Origin: Parus major
Lineage: Eukaryota; Chordata; Aves; Passeriformes; Paridae
Reading direction: 5' to 3'
DNA: 64,000 nucleotides
Assembly (NCBI RefSeq): GCF_001522545.3
Contig: NC_031771.1
Span: forward strand, 25,546,847 to 25,610,846
Numbering within the stretch: the first letter of the stretch is position 1; the number at the start of each line of letters is the position of its first letter. The notes beneath the pieces were generated by a model. It was not told where the DNA came from. It was given only the letters and a program-made list of their open reading frames with translations, and made no database searches. Both the position numbers and the translations under genes were made by a program. Positions 11,896-23,800 of this stretch are shown here, piece after piece.

Positions 11896-14800
11896 GTGAG
11901 CCATGACCGAGGGGGGTGGGCCGGTGGGGGGGGAAATCCCTGCCTCATCCCGAGGGGCTGCGGTGGGCGCCCGCCACGTCTGGGAAGCTTGCTCATCCCC
12001 CCTTGATGGGCACTGGCGGGGGGGCTGCCACTGAGGATGTCCCTGTTCTACTCATCTCCCGGTGGTGTATCCTGTGGCATACTTGTCACCCTGTACTGCT
12101 GCTTAGCTGGTTTGGGGGGGTCCCTGCCTTCCCTGAGCGGGGACGAGAGGTGCAATTCTCCCTCTAGCCCCAGAGGAGATCCAGAGGTGCCCCTAGATGG
12201 GACCGGTCCCTCCCCGCGCCGGGCTATGCCGGGACCCCCAGGCAGGGAGCTGCAGCGGGGCTGTGTGGGTGGATCCCCGGTGCGGCCGCCCCGCCTGATC
12301 CCGGGCCCGGCTCCCTCTTGCCCGCAGCGGCTGCCAGCCCCACGTGTGCGGCCTCACGCCAGGCCGCCTGCGTTTCCGGCTGCATCCCCGTTCCCTGGCT
12401 CTGCGATGGCGAGCAGCAGTGTCCTGACGGCACGGACGAGCAGTGCGGTGAGTGGCACTCATCCGGTGTCATGGGCTGGGCTGCACAGTCATCACGGGGC
12501 CCTGGTGCTCTGGGGAGTGGTGGGGCAGGACAGGTCAGAGGCACCTCGGTCTTTGCTGGCTCTGCCTGTGTCCTGCGAGGACATATGTGCTCCAGAGATT
12601 CTTGGGAATATCTGTGGCAAGAGAACACATCCTGGCACATATGCTCCTTGGGCACTGCCAGCACCTGTCCTGTGCCAGGATGAAGCAGACCCTCGTTGCT
12701 CTGCCATAGCAGTAGGTCCCAGTGACTGTTTGTTGTCCCTGCAGATGTTGCCTGTGGCGGGGATCCCCATGTCTGGCAGTGTGATGATGGCCGGTGTGTT
12801 TCTAGCAGCTGGCGCTGCGATGGTGCTGCTGACTGCTTGGATGGCTCTGATGAGCAGGACTGTGGTGTGTACTCTCTGCTGAGGGGGGCTGAGTGGGGGA
12901 GGCTGGGGATGCAGAGCAGGCTGGTGAGTGCAGCACTGTTTCCTCAGTGTGTGGGACAAAGAAGGTGCAGTGTCCTGGCACCCACCACTGCATCCCGCAC
13001 TGGGAGCTGTGTGATCGGCACCAAGACTGTGAGGATGGCTGGGACGAGGAGGGGTGTCCCCAGCAGCCCTGTCTGCCTGGGCAGTGGCAGTGCAGGAACA
13101 GGGTGTGCATCATGGCTGAGTGGAAGTGCAATGGGATTGACGACTGTGGTGATTCCTCAGATGAAGATGTCTGCGGTAAGCAAGAGCACTGGATGCCCCT
13201 CAGTAGAGCGAGACCTGTCTGGGCCATGTGTGAATTAGGGAGTACTTTGTTTTCCTGGGCCCCACCTTCCCTTGGGATGGTGGCAAGCTTCCCAGGAAGC
13301 TGTTGATGCTTTGTGGGGCCTCCCCACGAGTCTGGGACCCATGATCTGTGTGTGCCATAGCCCCCTGTACGCCTGGCATGGTGCGGTGCGATGAGGGCAA
13401 GTGTATCCTGGAGTCCCTGATGTGCGATGACAAGGATGACTGCCTGGATGGCACGGATGAGCCCAGCACATGTGGTAAGTTACACGCAGCTGCTGGCTGC
13501 TGCCCGTCTGGGTGGGGCCAGGGGGAGGGGAGCCACAGAGCTGTCCTGTCACCCTTTGCTGCGTCCCCACAGGTCGGAGCTGCTTTGTACGCAACGGAGG
13601 CTGTGCGGAGACGTGTACTGACACGCACTGGGGAGTGCAGTGCTCCTGCGGGGCCGGCTGGGCGCTGCAGGCAGATGGGCAAAGCTGTGCTGGTAAGGAG
13701 AGGTCAGGGTGCATGTGCTTCCATCACATGTGGCCTTGGCCACCGATAGTGTCTCCATGGTGCCTGTGCTTCTGGGGGAGCACCTGCCTCTGCCCTGCTC
13801 CTGCCTGTGTGTCACACCTGGTCCCATAAAGATTGTATCTAGATAATATCCCAGCAGCAGCTGGTGCATTTTGGGGCTGAGGGTATCTAGAGAGCTTTCC
13901 TGTAGTCCCAGGGGAGTAGGGACAATGCTGTCTGGAGCAGCTCTGTGGCAGGCTGCCGACCCCACCTCTCCATGCAGATGTGGACGAGTGCTCCCTGGAG
14001 TACAGCCCCTGCAGCCAGCTGTGCACCAACGCCCCAGGCACTTTCAGCTGTGCCTGTCTCCAGGGCTACACCCTGCGGCATGGCACCACCTGTGAAGTGG
14101 CAGGTAGGGAGAGAGAGGAGCCCAGGTCGGCTGAGGGCTGGGCTGTGCACCTAGCTAGCCATGTCCCCAGTTAATGAATGACTTTCCTCTCACCCTGACA
14201 GACAATGCAACACATATCCTGGTGGCTGTGGGGCAGGACCTGGCCCTTCTGGATGTACGGACCCAAGCCTACCGACCCCTGCTCTCCACTGAGACTGAAC
14301 CCCGTGCCCTGGTGTATGACTTGCTCCGAGAAACCTATTACTGGCTGACAGAGGATGGAGAGCTCCGTGTTCACCACCCAGGGAAAGGCACACAGCCTCT
14401 CTATGCAGGTGGGGAGGACTGAGCGTGCTGGGTGCTGTAACAGGGCTGAGATGGGTGCTGAGAGCTGGCCTGCCAACCCAGTACTGCTTTTCCTATACAG
14501 AGGAAGGGGCAGCCTGAGTTTGCCACACAGCCTGGGCAGGTGTGCCTTAAAACTGCTTTGTCTCTACAGATGCCAGAGAGGTGAACAGCATCTCTGTGGA
14601 CTGGTTCACAGGGCAGCTGTACTGGGCCAGCAGCCATCCTCCAGCCATCTGTGCAGGGCTGGGTGATGGCCGGGGTTACGTGACAGTGCTGGGCAAGGAC
14701 ATTGCACCAGAGCAGCTGACAGTACATCCAGCTGCAAGGTGAGCAGTGAATGAGCCTGGGTTGGCCCAGGCTTCTGGGATTGCGATGCTGGTGCTGACCA

Positions 14801-17800
14801 TGTGATGCCTGCTGTGAGGCTATGGCAGCACTGGTATTATGCTGTGAAATGAGTGCTGAGTGCCTGCCCCCAGGTCCCTGTACTGGATCAACCGTGGACA
14901 GAGGGGCCGGACAGTGATTGCTGCAGCTGGCATGGATGGCTCAAACCGGCGGGAGCTCACGGTTGTGTCCATGGAGGAGCCTGTGGGGCTGTGCCTGGAC
15001 CATGTGGCTGGAAGGCTGTACTGGATCAGCGAGTACAAGGAGGTAGGGATGAGGGACAGCAGGGCTCTCTCGTGCCCAGGGAGATGATGAGGTGGGAGCT
15101 GGGAGCATGGCTCTGGTTCTCCTGTGTCCATGGCCGAAGTATGGGGGGGGAGCAGTGCCTAGGTCTGGGAGGAGAAGGGCCAGTGTGGGGATGCCACATG
15201 GCCACCGTGCCTTGCCTTGTCCCCAGTCCATCGAGACGCTGCGGGTGGATGGCAGCGGGCGCCACTCTTTCCACGCTGTTTTGCGGAGCCACGCGGAGCC
15301 GCTGGGCCTGGCCGTGTTTGAGAGCCGGTTCTTCTGGACTGATGGCACAGAGCTGGTGTCAGCCACCTGGGCCTCTCCTCAGGAGCATGCAGTTCTGCTC
15401 CATGCCTCAATCTCAGCTTTCACTGTGCTGCATGCACTGCAGCAGCCTCCCAGTGAGTACCCTGCAGGTGCTGCAGGGCTGGCAGCATGGCAGCAGCCCT
15501 CACTACATCCCTGGATGCTAGGGAAGGCTCACTGATCCTGGAGCTCACCAGGTCCTGCCCAATGGTTTGCCTGGTTCTGTGATGAGGGGCTGGTACAGAA
15601 GGGACCTATAAAACTGTAGGAAAGCTACCAAGGCCCATGGCTTTGGGTAGATCTGAGCCCCCTTAACTCATGCGACATCGCTATCCTGATTCCAGCCCCA
15701 GGACAGTCTGTGGTTTTTGGGGATTGGGAGAGATGACTGCCTGAGCTTTTAACACCCTCCTGCTTCCAGGGGACACTGCTGCATGCGCTCTGGGCCTGTG
15801 CAGTCATCTTTGCCTCCTGTCCCCTGTGCATACTCAGGGCTACAAGTGTGCATGTCCAGAGGGCCTCTTCCTCCTGCCCTCGGGGAAGTGTGCAGGTGAG
15901 TAGGGTGTATACCACTCTCTGGGATGGTATACATCCGTATGGGAGTTGGAGGAGGGCCATAAGAGGGCTGTGGCTTTGGTGGGATGAAGTTCCCAGCACA
16001 CACCAGTGCTGTGACGTTTCTGTCTTGGCTCATTCTGATGACCAAGACCAGTGTCCCTGGGGCTGTGCTCACACACTGCCCTTATGCCCTGCAGAGCTCT
16101 CCATTGTGTATGCATCGGGAAAGGCCATCTCCCTGGTGCATGTGGGCCCTGGAGCACACACCAAACAGGTGCAGGAATGGCAGGAACCCTTCCACCTGCA
16201 AGATGTGGACTGGCAGAGGTCAGTGCTCTATGGGACAGATGACCGTGGGACTCTGCTGCGTGTCGTGGGCCACCCTGGCAGGAGAGAGGCCATTGTGACT
16301 GGGCTGCCAGGTAAGACCCTATGGGGTGATAGAGAGCACACTCCCCTTCCTGATATTCCCTGAAGCCTGAGGATCTCCTGGCTGCAGAGCACAGTGGTCT
16401 GGTGGTGCCCACAGGGAGGCCATGTCGAGGCAGTGGGCAGCTGTGCCCTGGGTTTAGGGTCTAGGGGCACCCAGGCAGAGGTGCAGGGTCACAGGACAGC
16501 CTCGTAACTGCTCGCCTGCCTGCTCTTGCCAAGTCTGCTCTGCCCGTGTGGACATCCGCTCGGGGGACCTGTACTGGCTCGCGTGTAACCGGAGGGACAT
16601 CGGCGTGACCCAGACATCTGACATGTCCCCGCGCATCCTGCACCGTGCCCGCAGCAGCATCCAGCACCTCTTCTTGGATTGGCAGCGTGGTGCTCTGTAC
16701 TGGCTGGCCCGAGGGCAGCCCCTGCAGGCGCTGAGCCTGGCGGGGGGTGCTCCGTGGGATGTCTGGAATGAGACGTGGCCTGGAGACCTGCCTGCGGCCA
16801 TGGACAGCAAAGCCTTCAGCGTGCTCTGGAGCTCAGCCCTGGGTGAGACCTGGTGGTATCTGGAGCAGGGAGTGGAGATGGTGGGTGTAGGCAGGAGTGA
16901 TTAGCCATGCCCTACAGGCAGCAGGTCCCTGCCTGGGCAGCGGGATGCTCATGGGGCAGACTCTGTCCAGTGGCTGAGATCTTGCTCTCAGCCATGAGGT
17001 CCCTGATATAGCTGTGGGTTGTGGGGCACAGGGTGAGCCATGAGGGGTGCAGGCAGGCTCCAGGTCCTACCATGCCTCTACCTCACAGGCCTGCAGGCGC
17101 TGAGTCTGACCAAGCGGCAAGCAGTCACGCTGGCACCCAGCTGGTCCCATGGCCTCGTGGCCGCCTTTGAGCCATACCTGGTGTCAGCAAATGGGACAGC
17201 TCTGCTGCTGTGGGACCGGAGGACACTGGCCCTCGTGTTGTCCATGCCGGCAGCAGGCGTGCAGGGAGTGGTGGCCTTCGTGGGCTCAGAGCTGCAGGCA
17301 GGTGAGAGTGGCCATGGCCTTGTGCCTGGCACTGCTGCTATACCTGATGGGGCTGGGTGGCCCGTGCTGCTCTGAGCTGTGGCAGGGTACCTGGCTACTG
17401 GTGGTCATGGGGGGTGCTCTGGGAAGTGCCTGGAGTGTGGGGAGGGCACAGCCCAAATAAATCCCAAATCCTCTGCCAGTGCCACCAAGCAAAGAGTCTG
17501 CCGTGCCACTCCTTCCACCTGTGACCACCACTATGAGGACAACCACAACCACAACTGCTCAGCCTACCACCTCCACCACAGCACCACCGCCAAGGCAGAC
17601 CACTGCTGCACTCACTACTCCTGCACCAACCAGCAAGGCTACCACATCACAAACCACCACCAGACAGTCTACATCAAAGAAGGCCACACCTGCACCAACC
17701 ACTGCCCGGACCACACTGACCAAGACTACCACTGTGCAGCCAGCCACCAGCACCACTCGACCTCTTACAACTAAGATCACTGCCCCACAGCCGACCACTA

Positions 17801-20800
17801 CCACCCCACGCTCAAACAGTTCTGCATGGGTAGGGACACCTACCCCACCCCTCTGGTCCAGCCCTGCACACCCCCTGACCCCAGTTCTCCATCTGTCCTG
17901 TTCACGCACGCACGTGCCCTGCCGTGATGGCACTGGGTGTGTGGCCCAGGAGTACCTGTGTGATGGGGAGAAGGACTGTGCAGATGGCTCTGATGAGGAT
18001 GGGTGCGCCCAGCTCTGCAACACTCCAGGTAGGAGCCATTCTTCTGTCTCCTGTGCAGCTGGGTCACCCTGTGCCAGGGCTTCTGGCTGAAGTGGGGAGG
18101 TTTGGGTAAAGTCTGTGTCCTGGGCTCTGATGCTTGTGATGCAACATACTGGTTCCTTCTGAGCTTGGCACTGGGCTTGAAGTGCTGTTGGAAAAGGGAT
18201 GGAGTTGATCTCACTGCTCATAGTGGCCTAGATGTGGCTGAGTTGAGACTGCTGCAATCGCCTTGCTCAGGACCTAGGCTGCTGGCGATGCACTGTCTAG
18301 GAGGGACCAAGTCTTGTCACTTGTGGGGCCTTCCTAGGTCGCTGGAGAGCTAGCAGAGGGTCTGGGCACCCTGGCTGCCTTCCGCAGGCAGTGCAAAGCC
18401 CCTTGTCTCCCCAGGGGCCTTCCACTGTGCGAGCGGAGCCGTGTGCGTCGGGGCGGGAGAGCGCTGCGATGGGGTGCCACAGTGCCCCGACGGCTCGGAT
18501 GAGATGGGCTGCTGGACCCCCACGCAGGAGTGTGCCCTGCGCTGTGACGCTGCCACCCGCTGCATCCCCAGGAGCTGGCTGTGTGATGGCCATGCTGACT
18601 GCCTGGACCACACCGATGAGCAGGGCTGTGGTAAGACCCTGGGGCTGGATGGGATGGACTGCTGTGGTTGCCTGCCCTACAGGTGGATGCACCAGGTTTC
18701 TTGTGGGTCCAGGAGCAGGCACTGCCCAGGGCAGAGGATGGGGGACATTGCTCCTGCTCAGCCCTGGCCTTTGCCCACAGTGCTGAAGGAGTGTGGTCCG
18801 GCTGAGTTTTCCTGTCGGAGTGGGCAGTGCGTGGCCCTGGCCCTGCGCTGTGATGGTGACCACGACTGCCGGGACGGCTCGGATGAGGAGGGCTGTGCTG
18901 TGCCCCGGCCGCTGCTCTGCCGTGAGGGTGAGGTGACGTGCTCCCACAGTGGGGAGTGTGTGCCGGAGGCCTGGCGCTGTGATGGTGCTGCTGACTGTGG
19001 GGATGGCTCAGACGAGCAGGTGAGTGGAGCAGTGGGGACACAGCCTGTCCCTACTCATGCCTGGGAGGGCAGGGGTAGCTTTTTTGACCCTCTGCCTTGC
19101 AGGGCTGTCCTGGGGAGGAAGAGCTGTGTGCGGACCGGCAGTGGGGCTGCTCCCATGGCCATGAGTGCATCCCTGATGTCTGGCACTGTGATGGAGAGAC
19201 TGACTGCACAGATGGCAGTGATGAGGCTGGCTGTGAGCAACACCTTTATTTTATTTCTCACCCAGAGGTGGTCGGTGGGTGCCCAGCACAGAGGGAGATG
19301 GGTGTCTGCTGAGGTGAAGGGCCCCATTTGCTGGTTGCCTATTCCCAGCAGCTGTGGTGGCTCCAGGTCCTGAGTAGCTGTTCTCCCTGCAGAAGCCAGT
19401 GGCCTTTAATATAGCCTGAAGTCAGGCTACTGGCACAGCTCTGAATGTGGCTGCAGTGAGCTCTGGGCAGCCTCTGGGAGCAGCTAAATCTGCCCCAAAT
19501 GAGCAAAAGGAGCTGGTGGATGAGGCTCAGGGCAGCCTTCCCCACGTGTCCCTGCAGGCCACCCTGCTCCTTGCCAGAGTCACGAGTACCCCTGTGGGCT
19601 GGGGTCCTGCCTGAATGCATCCCTGGTGTGCAACGGCCGGCAGGACTGCGCGGATGGCTCAGACGAGGGGGGGAACTGCTCTGTGCCCTGCCAGCGGTCC
19701 TGCACTCATCTCTGCTACCCCTCGCCCCAGGGCCCTGTGAGTGCCAGAAGCCCTGGGGCAGGGGCTTATCATGCCATAATGCCCTGCTTCAGCTGCAGAA
19801 GGGAGCCTTGTGTCCCCAGGGCTGGCAGCTGATGGTCCCTTTCCCCACAGAGGTGCTGGTGTGGCCCAGGCTATCGGCTTGCTGAGGATGGTCTGTCCTG
19901 CCAGGACATAGACGAGTGCATGGAGTGGGGCAAGGGAGCCTGCAGCCAGACATGCCTCAATGCCCCAGGGTCCTACAGCTGTGGCTGTCTCCCTGGCTAC
20001 CTGCTGGAGCCCGACGGCCACTTCTGCAAACTCACTGGTAAGTCCTGGGGTGGCCAAGCTGTGCTGAGGATCCCTGGCCCTCTAAGATACACCAGGGGCT
20101 GGTGAGTACTTGTCCTCCTGTGTCTGGTGCCCATGGGAAGCCTTGTAGTCCTGTGAATGGCTGGTCATAAAATCCATCTGAGAACATCCTGTGTGGTCGG
20201 GCTGAGTCTCAGCAAGTGCCAATGCCTGTGAGTGCTGTGCGTTCCTTGCCTGCATGTGCTGGGACCATGGGGCTACTAGTGCTGAGCAGGGTCTGTATGG
20301 CTCTGTGTTGCCCCAGGACCAGAGCCCAAGTTGCTGGTGGCCGTGCAATCCGAGGTGTTGTCCTACGGCCTGCGGAGTGGGCATGAGGAGGTGGTGCTGG
20401 CCACTGACAAGGATCGCGTTGTCTTCTCACTTGACTATGACTTGGTGGAGAGGAAAGTCTTCTGGATGGATCTGGCCACAGAGAGCATCCGCTGGCAGGA
20501 CCTTGGGAACTCGGGAAAGAAAGGCACACTGGTGAAAGGTGGGTTGTGACAACATGGAGTTAGCAGGGCTGGCTCCCACAATGAGCAGTATCCAGGCTGC
20601 AGTGGGGTGCCAAGCTGTGATCCCTTAGGTGGAGAAGTGCTAGTGGGAGCAAGGTCAGGAGGAACCCAGAGCTCCTGGGATGGAGGGACCTGGGCTGGGA
20701 GCATTATGCCAAAGGGCTGTGCAGCTGTCACCGCACACAGATGCTGCCTCTTGGATACATTTCAGGTGTGAGATCAGACTGTATAGCAGTGGACTGGCTT

Positions 20801-23800
20801 GGGAGGAACCTGTACTGGACAGATGGGGTAGCAGGGCAGGTGCTGGCCACTCGCTTGGGGGCTGCCTGGCAAGGGATACCAGAGTACACTGTGGTGTTGG
20901 ATGGAGACCTGGACCAGCCTCACTCTCTGGTGCTCCAGCCTCTGGCAGGGTAAGTCTCTGGGACAAGAGGACATGGGCATCCCCTTGCCATCCCTGCCTT
21001 GCCTCATTTTCCTCCATGAAGGAGGAAAGGATGGGAGAAGCAGGGGAAGAGGTGGAATGGCCCTCACATTGGTGCTGTGGGGACTGCATGACAGAGGAAG
21101 AAAGAGCCCAGACACCTGCCCCTACCCTTGCATGGAGCTCTCAATACACCCATGATGAGAGGGGAAGCTCCAGGCTGCTCTTCTGGGCTGCCTTGGTGCT
21201 GGGATGGTGCTGTGTCAGGTCCATAGGCCCGCACCTCTCTTCCCACTAGGCTGATGTACTGGTCAGAGGTGGGGAGCCACTCACGGTTGATGGAGGCCAG
21301 TATGGATGGGAGTTGGCGGCACGTGCTGCTGGCCCAGGGACTGGGCTGGCCCACAGCACTGGCCCTCGACCTCCCCACCCAGAGGATCTTCTGGCTGGAT
21401 GAGAAGCTGGGCAGTGTTGGTTCTGCACATCTGGATGGCAGCAGTGTGAAGGTGTGGTAGGGCACTAATGATGGGGCCCTGATGGGGACCAGGGTGAGCA
21501 CTGACAGCTTCTCTGACAGGTCCTGAAGCTGCGCTGGGTCCAGAGCCCCTTTGCGGCAGCTGTGTGTGAGGGGCAGCTCTACTGGTCGGAGAGGAAGATG
21601 TGGTCTGTGCAGCAGGTGGACAAGGCCAGCGGCAAGAACAGGACTGTGCTGCTCAAACGGCACGGGCAGCCCCATGGACTCCAGGTACCTTCTTGGGGAG
21701 CCCCAAACCCTGCTATACAAGCTCCGCTGATCTCCCATCCTGCACAGCCCTGTTGTTCTCCGAGTGTGGAGGCAGTGGGAGCTGTACCCCCATCCCAGTC
21801 TCTGTGGCCAAGTGTCTCTGGTCCCCTTGGAGCATCTCTGCCTCACCATCCTGCCCTGAGCTGGGCTGTGTGTGGGCAATGGGAGCAAGGTGTGGTGTCA
21901 GTCGTGCTCAGCTCTGCTGGCATGTTCTGACAGAGCTGAGGCTGAGCCTGCTGTCCCACAGGTGATGCACCCAGCCCTGCGCCCCACAGCCCTCAACCCC
22001 TGTGAGACGCGTGGCTGCTCCCACCTGTGCCTGCTGAGCTCCAGGCACACTGGGCAGTGCCGCTGCCCCGCTGGGCTGATGCTGGCCGCCAACGAGACCA
22101 CCTGCCTGCCCGTGCACGATTCAGCCTTTGCCCTCCTGGTGTCACCGGCAGCTGTTACACAGGTACCATCCTCTGGAGCCAGCCCTGGGGGTTGCTGTTG
22201 TCACAGCTGTCAGGGAAGAGGTGTTCCCATCTTAGTGCTGCCTCCTTCCTCCAGGTCTACCTGAGGGACTTGCCTGCATCCGCTGGATCCCAAGGGCTTC
22301 CCCCGCACCGGGCCCTGCCTTTGGCCAAGGTGAGCCGCCTGACAGCCGTTGACTATGCAGTGAAAGACAAGAGTTTGTATTTTGCAGAAGTGAGAGGCAA
22401 TTCCATCGGACTGCTGCGCCTGAAGGACTGGGGACGGCTGTCCTGGAAGAAGGCAGTAGCTGTGGAGGGCACGGTGACATCCCTAGCCTTGGACTGGCTG
22501 AGTGGGAACCTTTACTGGATCGGGGGCCAGCCGCCCAGCATCCATGTGGCAGCTCCCAGGGGGCGGTGGGCCCTGGCACTACTCAGCGAGGGGCTGCAGG
22601 GCGCTGCCTGGCTGGCGCTGTGTCCTCGTGCTTCCACCATGTGCTTTGTCACGGCAGCTGGCAGCCGTGGGCGTGGTGCCGTGGTGGAGTGTGCGGCCAT
22701 GGACGGCACCGGCCGCAGAGCAGTCTGGAGGAGAGCCCGGGCTCCCACTGGCCTTGCCTTTGGGGGTGCTGGCACCAGGCTGTACTGGGCAGACCACGGT
22801 GAGTGAGGACTGAGCCAGGGCACTGCAGTGGTGCAGGCACTCAGGCAAAGCACGGCCTGGCACAACCCTGAGGGGCAGCCCGGAGCCCTCTCTGTCACCA
22901 CACTGAAGCCTCTCCATCTGTGCCTTGCAGAGAGAGGTACCATCAGCAGTATTGAGCTGGATGGATCCCGCTTCCAGGTGGTGCGGGAAGGGCTGCATGG
23001 TCTCTCACTCTTTGCCATAGGAGAAGGCTTTCTGCTCTGGAGCACAACCTCAACCAATGGTAGGTCTGTTTGCTGTGCTTTGCCCAGCTCCTCCTACTGC
23101 ACTAGGACACGAGGTTCCGACAGTCCCTGTAGGGTGCAGGCTTGCCCTTCTGTGGGGTGAAGAGCAAGCTAGGGGACCCCCACCTCCCATCTCAGGCACC
23201 CTTGTGGGAGGAGGTGGAGTGGTGCTGACCCCGTGTGTCTCCAGGCTCCAGCAAGGTCTGGCACAGCCGGCTGGAGCAGGCTGAGAACTGGTGGTTCCCA
23301 ATGGAGCAGGAGCTGGTAGCCATGAGGATTTACAGCCAATTCTCACAGGAAGGTGGGTCTGGGACTGCCCCAGCCCAGGGTGTTTGTGGGGTTCAGCTGT
23401 GCCTTGTGGTGGCCGTGCTAACCAGCGCTGTTTTGGCAGGCACCAATGGCTGTGCAAAGAGCAATGGGGGCTGTGCCCAGCTCTGCCTGCCCAACCCTGC
23501 AGGGCGGCAGTGCCGCTGCTCTCCCGGGTACCACCTGGTGCACGGGGCAGCGTGTGCGCTGGCACCGCCGTGCCCTGCCCCGCTTCAGGCCTGCTCCGAC
23601 CTCCAGAGCTGCATCTCCAGAGAGCAGGTCTGTGATGGGCGACCTGACTGTGCCGACGGCTCCGACGAGTCTGACTGTGAGTGCCTGCCCACAGCCAGGG
23701 CGTCCTGGGCACAGAGCAGCCTACCCAGTTGCCCCCAGTTCGGGAAGGGGGTCTTACCTGAGCCTATGCTGATCTATGCCCATCCCTCCAGGTGCCTCGG

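Larger units (their letters stand above)
11100..12350 (+). promoter_or_regulatory. CpG-island promoter region of the receptor gene
   Basis: GC- and CpG-rich sequence surrounds the N gap and the first coding exon, in contrast to the AT-richer DNA before 11 kb. A CpG island over exon 1 is the usual vertebrate promoter arrangement and explains why the assembly broke here. The transcription start cannot be placed. An in-frame ATG exists at 11565, but it is separated from the signal peptide by the gap, whose true length is unknown. Confidence 0.65.

Noticed and set aside
18297..19041. Long minus-strand open frames over the LDLa cluster
   Set aside because: They are antisense shadows of the cysteine-rich exons. 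The plus-strand exons have splice sites, matching phases and domain motifs.
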